Shown: positions 25,040 to 33,843 of the stretch, one piece after another
Position numbering within the stretch: position 1 is the stretch's first letter
How the letters are laid out: each line of letters begins with the position of its first letter
Origin: Duganella dendranthematis
GTDB lineage: Bacteria; Pseudomonadota; Gammaproteobacteria; Burkholderiales; Burkholderiaceae_D
NCBI RefSeq assembly: GCF_012849375.1
Contig: NZ_CP051684.1
Location: 3,968,001-4,032,000, forward strand
Direction: 5' to 3'
Length of the DNA: 64,000 nucleotides
Program-made: the position numbers and the translations under genes
Notes under the pieces: model-generated
Database searches by the model: none
The model's input: only the letters and a program-made list of their open reading frames with translations
What the model was told of the DNA's origin: nothing

Positions 25040-26044
25040 ATGAAGAAATTACTGAGCACGGCGGCTATTGCCGTGATGATGGCTTTTGCAGGCGGTAACG
25101 CCATGGCCGACGCCAAAAACCCGAAGATCGGCTTTTCGATCGATGACCTGCGGCTGGAGCGCTGGGCGCGCGACCGCGACTACTTCGTGGCCGCCGCCGA
25201 ACAGCAGGGCGCCAAGGTGTTTGTGCAGTCGGCCGACGCCAGCGAGCAGCGCCAGATCGCCCAGATCGAGAACCTGATCTCGCGCGGCGTGGACGTGCTG
25301 GTCATCGTGCCATACAACGCCACGGTGCTGACCAACGCCATCCGCGAAGCGAAGAAGGCCAAGATCAAAGTCATTTCCTACGATCGTCTGATCCTCAACG
25401 CCGATATCGACGCTTACATCTCGTTCGATAACAATATGGTCGGCCAGCTACAGGCGCAGGGCGTGCTGGCGGCGAAACCGAAGGGTAATTTCTATCTGCT
25501 GGGCGGCGCGCCGACCGACAGCAACGCCAAGATGCTGCGCGAAGGCCAGCTGAAGGTGCTGCAACCGCTGATCGACAAGGGTGACGTCAAGATCGTCGGC
25601 AAGCAGTGGGTCAAGGACTGGAGCCCGTCCGAGGCGATGTCCATCGTGGAAAACGCGCTGACCGCCAACGGCAACAAGATCGACGCCGTAGTGGCCTCCA
25701 ATGACGCCACCGCCGGCGGCGCGATCCAGGCGCTGGCTTCGCAAAAACTGGACGGCAAGGTCGCCGTGTCGGGCCAGGACTCCGATCTGGCGGCCGTCAA
25801 GCGCGTGATCGCCGGTACGCAGACGCTGACCGTGTACAAGCCATTGAAGCTGATCGCGTCGGAAGCGGCCAAGCTGTCGGTGCAGCTGGTGCGCGGCGAA
25901 AAGCCGGCCTTCAACGCCAAGTACAACAACGGCTTCAAGGAAGTCGATTCGGTATTCCTGAAACCGATCGCGCTGACCAAGGCCAATGTGGACGTGGTCG
26001 TAAAAGACGGCTTCTATACCCAGGCCCAGTTGGCGGCCAAGTAA
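25040..26044 (+). CDS. xylF: D-xylose ABC transporter substrate-binding protein
   Basis: 334-residue periplasmic sugar-binding protein (ribose/xylose type I fold). It begins with a signal peptide ending near [21 protein letters not shown] and [20 protein letters not shown] match XylF, which binds D-xylose. The ATG follows a TTG by one codon and GGAGA. It is separated from the ATPase gene by 112 bp holding two stable hairpins, which may favour higher expression of the binding protein. Confidence 0.92.
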   Translation: MKKLLSTAAIAVMMAFAGGNAMADAKNPKIGFSIDDLRLERWARDRDYFVAAAEQQGAKVFVQSADASEQRQIAQIENLISRGVDVLVIVPYNATVLTNAIREAKKAKIKVISYDRLILNADIDAYISFDNNMVGQLQAQGVLAAKPKGNFYLLGGAPTDSNAKMLREGQLKVLQPLIDKGDVKIVGKQWVKDWSPSEAMSIVENALTANGNKIDAVVASNDATAGGAIQALASQKLDGKVAVSGQDSDLAAVKRVIAGTQTLTVYKPLKLIASEAAKLSVQLVRGEKPAFNAKYNNGFKEVDSVFLKPIALTKANVDVVVKDGFYTQAQLAAK

Positions 26045-26060
26045 GGTATGCGTTCTATGG

Positions 26061-26114
26061 GCTCCCGTCTGCGCGGGAGCGACGGTGGCGCGTCATTCCC
26101 GCGCAGGCGGGAAT
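26061..26114. repeat. two adjacent hairpins between xylF and xylG (REP-like)
   Basis: Hairpin one, GCTCCCG-TCTGCG-CGGGAGC, spans 26061-26080. Hairpin two, ATTCCCGC-GCAG-GCGGGAAT, spans 26095-26114. The second, with its GTC prefix and CCATG suffix, resembles the ATTCCCGCG...GCGGGAAT extragenic repeat common in Betaproteobacteria. Neither has a T-tract, so transcript processing or stabilisation is more likely than termination. Confidence 0.65.
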
Positions 26115-26156
26115 CCATGCTGCATACGCTCCGCCTGTCACCTTTCGAGAATCCCC

Positions 26157-27677
26157 ATGTCCGGCTATTTGCTAGAAATGAAGGACATCGTCAAAAAATT
26201 TGGCGGTGTGCCTGCGCTCGACGGTATTGACCTGAAGGTCAGTCCGGGCGAGTGCATTGGTTTGTGCGGCGAGAACGGCGCCGGCAAATCGACCCTGATG
26301 AAAGTGCTGTCCGCCGTCTACCCGCACGGCACCTGGGACGGCGAAATCCTGTGGAACGGCGCGCCGCTGAAGGCGCAATCGATACGTGAAAGCGAAGCGG
26401 CCGGCATCGTCATCATCCACCAGGAGCTGATGCTGGTGCCGGAATTGTCGGTGACCGAGAATCTCTTCCTCGGCAACGAGATCACGCTGCCGGGCGGCCG
26501 CATGAATTATGCGGCCATGAACCAGCGCGCCGAAGCGCTGCTGAAAGAACTCAAGCTGGATGACGTCAACGTGGTGCTGCCGGTGTCGAATTACGGCGGC
26601 GGCCATCAGCAGCTGATTGAAATCGCCAAGGCGCTCAACAAAAACGCCAGGCTGCTGATTCTCGACGAGCCATCGTCGTCGCTGACGGCGGCGGAAATCC
26701 AGGTGCTGCTGGATATTATCCGCGGCCTGAAGGCCAAGGGAGTGGCCTGCGTCTACATCTCGCACAAGCTGGATGAAGTGGAAGCCATCTGCGATACCAT
26801 CGTGGTGATACGCGACGGTAAACACATCGCCACCACGCCGATGCAGCAGATGGATGTGCGGCAGATCATCGCGCAGATGGTCGGCCGCGAGATGAACCAG
26901 CTGTATCCGCAGCTGGAGCGCACGCAGGGCGACATCGCGTTCGAGGCACGCAACGTCACCTGCTACGACGTCGACAAGCCGGAACGTAAAAAAGTGAAGA
27001 ACGTCTCCTTCCAGCTGCGCAAGGGCGAGATCCTTGGCATCGCAGGGCTGGTCGGCGCAGGCCGCACGGAGCTGGTGTCGGCGCTGTTCGGCGCCTATCC
27101 CGGCGTGAGCGAGGCCGAGGTGTGGCTGGATGGCGTGAAGATCGATACGTCGACGCCGCTGAAGGCGATCCGCAACGGCCTGGCGCTGGTGCCGGAAGAC
27201 CGCAAGCAGCACGGCATCGTGCGCGATCTGGATGTGGGGCAGAACATCACGCTGTCGGTGCTGGGCCGCTACTCGCGCTTCAGCCGCATCGACCGCGAGG
27301 CTGAACTGAAAACCGTGAGCGAGGAAATCGCGCGTCTCGGCCTGAAGACGGCCAGCCCCTTCCTGTCAATTACCTCGCTCTCGGGCGGCAACCAGCAGAA
27401 GGCGGTGCTGTCCAAGATGCTGCTGACCCGGCCCAAGGTGCTGATCCTCGATGAGCCCACGCGCGGCGTGGACGTCGGCGCCAAATTCGAAATCTACAAG
27501 CTGATGCTGGAGCTGGCCAGTCAGGGCATGTCCATCATCATGGTGTCGTCGGAACTGGCCGAGGTGCTGGGCGTGTCCGACCGCGTGCTGGTAATGGGCG
27601 AAGGGGAATTGCGCGGCGATTTCGTCAATCAGAATCTGACTCAGGAAATGCTGCTGTCGGCAGCGATACATCAATGA
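26157..27677 (+). CDS. xylG: D-xylose ABC transporter ATP-binding protein
   Basis: 506-residue tandem ATPase of the RbsA/XylG type. Domain one has Walker [10 protein letters not shown] and Walker [11 protein letters not shown]; its signature is the variant [10 protein letters not shown]. Domain two has the degenerate P-loop GLVGAGRTE usual for this family, signature LSGGNQQKA and Walker [15 protein letters not shown]. It energises xylose import with XylF and XylH. Its stop overlaps the xylH start (ATGA). An in-frame upstream extension crosses the REP-like repeat and is rejected. Confidence 0.93.
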   Translation: MSGYLLEMKDIVKKFGGVPALDGIDLKVSPGECIGLCGENGAGKSTLMKVLSAVYPHGTWDGEILWNGAPLKAQSIRESEAAGIVIIHQELMLVPELSVTENLFLGNEITLPGGRMNYAAMNQRAEALLKELKLDDVNVVLPVSNYGGGHQQLIEIAKALNKNARLLILDEPSSSLTAAEIQVLLDIIRGLKAKGVACVYISHKLDEVEAICDTIVVIRDGKHIATTPMQQMDVRQIIAQMVGREMNQLYPQLERTQGDIAFEARNVTCYDVDKPERKKVKNVSFQLRKGEILGIAGLVGAGRTELVSALFGAYPGVSEAEVWLDGVKIDTSTPLKAIRNGLALVPEDRKQHGIVRDLDVGQNITLSVLGRYSRFSRIDREAELKTVSEEIARLGLKTASPFLSITSLSGGNQQKAVLSKMLLTRPKVLILDEPTRGVDVGAKFEIYKLMLELASQGMSIIMVSSELAEVLGVSDRVLVMGEGELRGDFVNQNLTQEMLLSAAIHQ

Positions 27678-28816
27678 ATCCAACAAAAATCAAACAGCTG
27701 TTCACGCAGTACAAAATCCTGGCGCTGCTGATCGCCATCGCCGTGATCTGGGCTTTCTTCAGCTTCAAGACTGACGGCGGTTTCATCTCGCCGCGCAACC
27801 TGTCCAACCTGATGCGCCAGATGGCGGTGACCGGCGTGGTGGCGTGTGGCATGGCCTTCGTCATCATCGCCGGCGAGATCGATCTGTCGGTCGGCTCGCT
27901 GCTCGGGCTATTGGGCGGCATTGCGGCGGTGCTGGACGTAACGCACCATATGCCGGTGGCGGCCACCATCGCGGTGGTGCTGGCGTGTGGCCTGGTGCTT
28001 GGTCTGTTCAATGGCTGGCTGACGGCGTATGCCGGCATCCCGTCATTCATTGTGGGCCTGGGCGGCATGCTGGCGTATCGCGGCATTGTGCTCGGCGTGA
28101 CGGATGGCGCGACGGTGGCGCCGGTGTCGGATTCGCTGGTGCAGCTGGGGCAGGGCTATCTGCCGCCACAGATTGGCGTGGCGCTGGGCGTGGCCTTGTT
28201 CGTGCTGGCGGCGGTGCTGATCTGGCGCCAGCGAGTGAACCTGGCACGCCACCATCTGCCGGTGCCTGCCTTATGGCGTCATGGCTTGCGCCTTGCCGCG
28301 ATTGGCGTGGTGTTGTTCGCATTTGTGACCACGCTGAACGAATACGAAGGCATTCCGCTGCCGGTGCTGATGCTGCTGGTGCTGCTGGGGATCTTCAGCT
28401 ACGTGGCGACGCAGACGGTGTTCGGCCGCCGCATCTACTCGGTGGGCTCGAACATGGAGGCTACGCGGCTGTCCGGCATCAACGTGCAGGCGGTGAAGCT
28501 GTGGATCTTCGGGATCATGGGCCTGATGTGCGCCCTGGCTGGGCTGCTGAACACCGCGCGGCTGGCGGCGGGTTCGCCATCGGCCGGTACCTCCGGGGAG
28601 CTGGATGCGATTGCGGCCTGCTTCATCGGCGGCACTTCAATGCGCGGCGGCTCCGGCACCGTGTACGGCGCGCTGATTGGCGCGCTGGTGATGGCGTCGC
28701 TCGACAACGGCATGTCGATGCTGGACGTCGACACCTACTGGCAGATGATCGTCAAGGGCGCGATCCTGACGCTGGCGGTGTGGGTGGATGTGGCGACGCG
28801 CTCGGGCCGTCGTTAA
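27674..28816 (+). CDS. xylH: D-xylose ABC transporter permease
   Basis: 380-residue inner-membrane permease of the BPD_transp_2 (RbsC/XylH) family with about ten transmembrane segments. [14 protein letters not shown] and the late motif [20 protein letters not shown] are diagnostic of the family. It is translationally coupled to xylG and ends the dehydrogenase-xylFGH unit. A GC-rich hairpin follows at 28831-28854. Confidence 0.92.
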   Translation: MNPTKIKQLFTQYKILALLIAIAVIWAFFSFKTDGGFISPRNLSNLMRQMAVTGVVACGMAFVIIAGEIDLSVGSLLGLLGGIAAVLDVTHHMPVAATIAVVLACGLVLGLFNGWLTAYAGIPSFIVGLGGMLAYRGIVLGVTDGATVAPVSDSLVQLGQGYLPPQIGVALGVALFVLAAVLIWRQRVNLARHHLPVPALWRHGLRLAAIGVVLFAFVTTLNEYEGIPLPVLMLLVLLGIFSYVATQTVFGRRIYSVGSNMEATRLSGINVQAVKLWIFGIMGLMCALAGLLNTARLAAGSPSAGTSGELDAIAACFIGGTSMRGGSGTVYGALIGALVMASLDNGMSMLDVDTYWQMIVKGAILTLAVWVDVATRSGRR

Positions 28817-28830
28817 ACGTTTTTTTTCAA

Positions 28831-28854
28831 CGCGGCCCGCGCAGCCGGGCCGCG
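28831..28854. other. strong GC hairpin after xylH
   Basis: A 9-bp stem (CGCGGCCCG with CGGGCCGCG, loop CGCAGC) follows xylH by 14 bp. The T8 run lies before rather than after it, so it is not a canonical intrinsic terminator on either strand; it may protect the 3' end of the transcript. Confidence 0.5.
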
Positions 28855-28898
28855 TATCTGTAGGATTCTCGCGACGATTGCTGATTATCATTCTGCGC

Positions 28899-28918
28899 AT
28901 TGGTGATTTTCGCAATTG
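28899..28918 (+). promoter_or_regulatory. repeated XylR-type element, copy 3
   Basis: ATTGGTGATTTTCGCAATTG differs from copies 1 and 2 at one base (T to C). It lies about 245 bp before the TonB receptor start, implying a long leader or a second promoter. Confidence 0.7.
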
Positions 28919-29163
28919 CCACTCAATTGTGTAACTTGCACAATGGTCTAAAGTCGCGCGCCGTGGCACCCCGCCGGCCGGCAGCAGCGATAAAAAAATA
29001 CAGACGAGCGAGACCTTATCAATGACGACCAGTTTAATGCGCTGTCCAGCGCCGGCGGGCTCCCTTACCCCGCAGATTCCCTTAACCCCCACAGATGACG
29101 AGAAATACCAATAATAAGTGGCCAAAGAGCCATGACATATTCGTATAACTTTGGAGAGTGTAG

Positions 29164-32151
29164 ATGAAACAGTTCAAAAAAACGGCCATCGCGATGGGCC
29201 TGGCCCAGATGACGATGATGCTGAGCGGCGTAGCCCTGGCCCAGACGACCGATGCACCAAAGACCAATGACGCGCCGGCTGCAGAGCCGGTAGCGGTGAT
29301 CGTGACCGGCCAGCGCGCAGCGCTGCAATCGGCGCAGAAGATCAAACAGAATTCCGATGAAATCGTCGACTCCATCGTCGCCGAAGACATGGGCAAGCTG
29401 CCGGACCGCTCGGTGACCGAGGTGCTGCAACGTGTGGTCGGCGTGACCATCGACCGCACCATGGCCAAGGGCGACCCGGAGCACTTTTCGGTAGAGGGCT
29501 CGGGCGTGTCGATTCGTGGCCTGAGCTACGTGCGCTCGGAACTGAATGGCCGCGATTCGTTCTCGGCCAACGGCGGCCGCTCGCTGAACTTCGAAGACGT
29601 GCCACCAGAACTGGTGTCCGGCGTCGACATCTACAAGAACCCATCGGCGGAACAGATTGAAGGCGGCATCGGCGGCCTGGTGAACCTGCGCACCGCCATG
29701 CCGTTCGACTACAAAGGCTTCAAGGCCGCCATCTCGGCCGACCGCACCTGGTCGGAACTAAAGAAGGGCAAGACCTCGCCATCGTATTCCGGTCTGGTGT
29801 CGGATCGCTGGAAAACCCCGATCGGTGAAGTCGGCGCCTTGCTGGATCTGGCCTACTCGGAAAGCGCGACCCGCACCGACGCCTTCCAGGTCGAGCCGTA
29901 CTATCCACTGAAGGACGCCAACGGCAATTCGGTCTACGTGCCGAAAGGCGCGCAATGGCGCACGCTGGAATTCAACCGCAAGCGCGAAGGTGCTTACGGC
30001 GCGCTGCAATGGAAAAAGGACGAGTGGTCGAGCGGCCTGACGTACTTCAAATCGAAGTACGAAATGAAGTGGGACGAGCAGGCGATCTTCGCCCAATCGA
30101 GCCCGTACAACATCCGCGTCTCGCCTGATTCGACTTTCAATGCGCAGGGCGCGCTGCAGACTGGCACCCTGACCGATTCCACCGGCGCCGGCATCAACTT
30201 CGGCGACGACACGCGCGCCGCCAACCGCAAGTCCGACACCACCGACCTGTCGTGGAATCTGCGCTGGCGCAAGGACAGCTGGACTGTCACCACCGACCTG
30301 CAGCACATCAAGGCCAAGACCAACAGCTTCGACTCCACCGTCGCTACCGCCATCCAGCTGCCGAAGGAAAGGCTGGACCTGACCGGCAGCGTGCCGAATC
30401 TGATCTTCGACGCCTCGGACCGCGCCTACCTGGCCAACCCGAACAACTACTATTGGGCCTTCACCCAGGAGCATCTGGACCGCAGCACGGCCAAGGAAAA
30501 CGCCTGGAAGACCGACGTTAAATACGACTTCGATAATCCGGTGCTGCGCGACGTGCGTTTTGGCGTGCGCTTTACCGACCGTTCGGCCACCACCACCAAC
30601 AGCAACCCAAGCTACAACTGGGCTGCCATCACCCAGCCATGGCAGGGCGAGATTTCGCATCTGGCTTACCTGAGCGATCCGCGCTTCTCGGGTAACACCA
30701 ATCTGCATAGCTTCAATAACTTCTTCAACGGCAGCGTGTCCGTGCCGTCGGTGGTGTTCCCGAACGTGTCGCTGGCACAGGGCTATCCAGGCACCTACGC
30801 CACGCTGCACACCTACCACGATCTGCTGTGCGCGGAAGCGGGCAACACCTGCGCGCCATGGACGCCAGCCACCTTCGGCACCGATCCTGCCGGCACCAAC
30901 GACCAGTCGGAAAAAACCAAGGCGCTCTACGGCCAGATGCGTTTCGGCTGGGATGATCTGAAATACCCGATCGACGGTAATGTCGGCCTGCGCTACGTGA
31001 AGACCGATTCGACCGCGCATGGTTACACCGTGTTCACCGCGAACCTGCCGACCGGCCCAACCCAGGGTGTGCCGATTCCGACCATTTCGCCGTTTTCGAA
31101 GGCCCAGGACTTCGACAACACTTACCACAATGTGCTGCCTAGCCTGAACCTGCGCCTGAAGGCCACCGACACGCTGCAGTTCCGCTTTGCCGCCGCAACG
31201 GCGATCTCGCGTCCGGACTTCACGCAGCTGCAGGCTTACACCACGTTGTCGCAAACGGCCAACACCACCACCGTTAACGGCGTCACCACGGTCAACAGCG
31301 TGGACCTGAGCGGCACCGGCAGCGGCAATCCTAACCTGCGTCCGACCACGTCCAAGCAGCTCGACGTGACCATGGAATGGTATTTCGCGCCTACCGGTTC
31401 GTTCACCGCAGCGGTGTTTAACAAGCGCCTGAAAGACATCATCATCAACCAGGTGTACAACTACCAGTTGCCGGACACCAGCGGCAAGCTGCAGAACTTC
31501 ACCACCACCGGTCCGGTCAACGGCGCCCGTGGTTATGCGCGCGGCATCGAGCTGGCTTACCAGCAGTACTTCGACAAACTGCCAGGCGCCTTGTCCGGTC
31601 TGGGCGTGCAGGCCAACTTCACCTTCGTCGACAGCAAGCGCGATCTGTACAACCCGGTGTACTCGAAATACTGCACCGGCGGCGACAGCGCGACCAACGT
31701 CAACCTGAACCTGAACGGTTGCGACACCAACGGCACCACCTTCGGCAATCTGCCGCTGGAAAACCTGTCGCGCCAGTCGTATAACCTGGCGCTGTTGTAC
31801 GACAAAGGCCCATGGTCGGCGCGTCTGGCCTATAACTGGCGTTCGAAGTCGCTGCAAGGCGTGAACGTCAACGGCACCAAAGGCGGCGACGGCACGGACT
31901 CCAATCCAGCCAGCCCGACCTACGGCCAGACCAATGTGGCCTGGGCGCTGCCTACCTGGGCGGATTCCTACGGCCAGCTGGATGCATCGGCGTTCTACAA
32001 ATTCAGCGACAAGGTGTCGCTGGGCGTGGAAGCGCAGAACCTGACCGACTCCACCTACAAGCAGCTGATGCAGCAGAATATCGGTATGATGGGACGTGCA
32101 TGGTTCAAGACCGGCCGCCGCGTAGTGGCTAAACTGAGCTACGACTTCTAA
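29164..32151 (+). CDS. TonB-dependent receptor (xyloglucan locus)
   Basis: 995-residue outer-membrane receptor of the large Caulobacter/Xanthomonas type. A signal peptide ending ALAQ is followed by the TonB-box region VAVIVTGQRAAL, a plug (LPDRSVTEVLQRVVGVTI, VSIRGLSYVRSELNGR, GGIGGLVNLRT) and a barrel ending in SYDF. It heads the five-gene unit with GH35, GH31, GH39 and GH95, whose products are all exported, so it should bring xyloglucan oligosaccharides into the periplasm for trimming. Shine-Dalgarno GGAGAG precedes the ATG. It differs in subtype from the uronate receptor at 7455-9911. Confidence 0.92.
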   Translation: MKQFKKTAIAMGLAQMTMMLSGVALAQTTDAPKTNDAPAAEPVAVIVTGQRAALQSAQKIKQNSDEIVDSIVAEDMGKLPDRSVTEVLQRVVGVTIDRTMAKGDPEHFSVEGSGVSIRGLSYVRSELNGRDSFSANGGRSLNFEDVPPELVSGVDIYKNPSAEQIEGGIGGLVNLRTAMPFDYKGFKAAISADRTWSELKKGKTSPSYSGLVSDRWKTPIGEVGALLDLAYSESATRTDAFQVEPYYPLKDANGNSVYVPKGAQWRTLEFNRKREGAYGALQWKKDEWSSGLTYFKSKYEMKWDEQAIFAQSSPYNIRVSPDSTFNAQGALQTGTLTDSTGAGINFGDDTRAANRKSDTTDLSWNLRWRKDSWTVTTDLQHIKAKTNSFDSTVATAIQLPKERLDLTGSVPNLIFDASDRAYLANPNNYYWAFTQEHLDRSTAKENAWKTDVKYDFDNPVLRDVRFGVRFTDRSATTTNSNPSYNWAAITQPWQGEISHLAYLSDPRFSGNTNLHSFNNFFNGSVSVPSVVFPNVSLAQGYPGTYATLHTYHDLLCAEAGNTCAPWTPATFGTDPAGTNDQSEKTKALYGQMRFGWDDLKYPIDGNVGLRYVKTDSTAHGYTVFTANLPTGPTQGVPIPTISPFSKAQDFDNTYHNVLPSLNLRLKATDTLQFRFAAATAISRPDFTQLQAYTTLSQTANTTTVNGVTTVNSVDLSGTGSGNPNLRPTTSKQLDVTMEWYFAPTGSFTAAVFNKRLKDIIINQVYNYQLPDTSGKLQNFTTTGPVNGARGYARGIELAYQQYFDKLPGALSGLGVQANFTFVDSKRDLYNPVYSKYCTGGDSATNVNLNLNGCDTNGTTFGNLPLENLSRQSYNLALLYDKGPWSARLAYNWRSKSLQGVNVNGTKGGDGTDSNPASPTYGQTNVAWALPTWADSYGQLDASAFYKFSDKVSLGVEAQNLTDSTYKQLMQQNIGMMGRAWFKTGRRVVAKLSYDF

Positions 32152-32174
32152 TCTCTGAAAAAGGCTTAATCACG

Positions 32175-33824
32175 ATGAAGCAAACCGCCCGCCAGCTTGT
32201 TACCAGTTTCAGTTTTTTAATGGCCGCAGCTGGCGCGGCGGCCGCCGCCTCCCAGCTACCGCAGATCGTGAAGAAGGACGGCCGTTTCGCCTTGATGGTG
32301 GACGGCGCGCCTTTCGTCATCCTCGGTGGCCAGGCGCAGAATTCCAGTAATTATCCGCTGGCCCTGAACAAGGTCTTCGCGGCGATCAAGGACATGCACG
32401 CCAACACCCTCGAAATCCCGGTCGCCTGGGAACAGATCGAACGGGAAGAGGGCAAGTTCGATTTCAGCTACGTCGACACGCTGGTGGCAGAAGCGCGCAA
32501 GAACAAAGTCAAACTGGTGCTGCTGTGGTTCGGCACCTGGAAGAACACCGGTCCAAGCTATACGCCGGAATGGGTCAAGTTCAACAACGCCCGTTTCCCG
32601 CGCATGGTTTCAAAGGACGGCAAGATCACCTATTGCCTGTCGCCGCAGGGCGAAGAGACGCTGAAGGCCGACAAGAAGGCCTTTGTGGCGCTGATGGCCC
32701 ACATTAAGAAGATCGACGAAGCGCAGCGCACCGTGATCATGGTGCAGGTCGAGAACGAAGTGGGCACCTACGGCTTTGCGCGTGATTATGCGCCGAAGGC
32801 CGAAGCACAGTTCAATCAACCGGTGCCGCAGGCGGTGCTGGACTATAAAAAATCCCCTGTGCCGCTGGCCAAGAGCGGCACATGGAAGCAGGTCTACGGC
32901 GACTACGCCGATGAATACTTCCACGCGTACTCCATCGCCAGCTATATCGAGGAAATCGCCAAGGCTGGTCGCGCCGTCTACAACCTGCCGATGTACGTGA
33001 ATAACTCGCAGCGCGATTCGACCGAAGACCCGGTCAAACCGTGGCATGAGAACTTCGCCAGCGGCGGCCCGACCTATGACGTGATCGATATCTACCGCGC
33101 CGCCGCGCCGCATATCGATTTCGCGGGTCCGGATATTTACGGCCCCAACTCGAAGAAATTCAACGCCTCGCTGCGCCTGTTCCAGCGCAAAGACAATCCG
33201 CTGATGGTGCCGGAGATGAGCAACGCCGCCGAATACGTGCGCTACACCTATCTGGTGCTGGGCAAGGGCGCGATCGGCTTCTCGCCGTTCGGCATCGACT
33301 ACGCGGACTACAGCAATTTCCCGCTCGGTCACAAGGCGATCGACAAGACCATGGTGGAACCGTTCGGCAAAATCTACGCCGCTTTCCGTCCGATGGAGCG
33401 CCAGTGGGCCAAGTGGGCGTTTGAAGGCCGCACCTACGGCGTTGCCGAAGGCGACGACCGCGAGCCGCAAACCGTGGACATGAAAGGCTGGAAGGCCACC
33501 GTCTCGTTCCGCGAGTGGCAGTTCGGCGAGCGCGAATACTTCAAGGACATCAAGGACGTACCGGCGGGGACCGAGATCCCGAACGGCGGCGTATCGATCG
33601 CGCAGATCAGCGACAATGAATTCATCATCATCGGCCAGCGCGCGCGCGTGAAGATCGATCAAGCCGAAGGCAAGTCGTCCATGTGGGGCCGGGTTGAAGA
33701 AGGCCATTACGACGCCGCCGGCAAATGGATCATGGAACGCAACTGGAACGGCGACCAGACCGACTATGGCCTCAACCTGACCGGCAATCCGGTGGTGTTG
33801 AAGGTGACGGTTGGTACATACTAA
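32175..33824 (+). CDS. GH35 beta-galactosidase, exported
   Basis: 549-residue GH35 enzyme with an N-terminal signal peptide and a C-terminal beta domain (DUF5597 type). Acid/base Glu is in QVENEVG (about residue 197) and the nucleophile Glu in MVPEMSNA (about residue 347). Bgl35-type enzymes remove beta-galactosyl caps from xyloglucan side chains in Cellvibrio and Xanthomonas, which matches the neighbours GH31 and GH95. It starts 23 bp after the receptor gene and ends 19 bp before GH31. Confidence 0.9.
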   Translation: MKQTARQLVTSFSFLMAAAGAAAAASQLPQIVKKDGRFALMVDGAPFVILGGQAQNSSNYPLALNKVFAAIKDMHANTLEIPVAWEQIEREEGKFDFSYVDTLVAEARKNKVKLVLLWFGTWKNTGPSYTPEWVKFNNARFPRMVSKDGKITYCLSPQGEETLKADKKAFVALMAHIKKIDEAQRTVIMVQVENEVGTYGFARDYAPKAEAQFNQPVPQAVLDYKKSPVPLAKSGTWKQVYGDYADEYFHAYSIASYIEEIAKAGRAVYNLPMYVNNSQRDSTEDPVKPWHENFASGGPTYDVIDIYRAAAPHIDFAGPDIYGPNSKKFNASLRLFQRKDNPLMVPEMSNAAEYVRYTYLVLGKGAIGFSPFGIDYADYSNFPLGHKAIDKTMVEPFGKIYAAFRPMERQWAKWAFEGRTYGVAEGDDREPQTVDMKGWKATVSFREWQFGEREYFKDIKDVPAGTEIPNGGVSIAQISDNEFIIIGQRARVKIDQAEGKSSMWGRVEEGHYDAAGKWIMERNWNGDQTDYGLNLTGNPVVLKVTVGTY

Positions 33825-33843
33825 ATAAAAGAACGGAGACGAT

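Larger units (their letters stand above)
28817..29163 (+). promoter_or_regulatory. promoter region of the receptor/glycosidase operon
   Basis: A 347-bp non-coding stretch. It holds the 3' hairpin of the previous unit, element copy 3 at 28899-28918, a GCACAATGGT word at 28939-28948 also seen after copy 1 (19410-19419), and about 200 bp of probable 5' leader before the receptor gene. No reading frame in it looks real. Confidence 0.55.

Noticed and set aside
28831..28854. Hairpin after xylH as an intrinsic terminator
   Set aside because: The T-run lies upstream of the stem on the plus strand and no T-run follows on either strand.
29758..31857. 699-residue open frame on the minus strand opposite the second TonB receptor
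   Set aside because: Antisense shadow; the plus strand encodes an obvious receptor with plug and barrel motifs.
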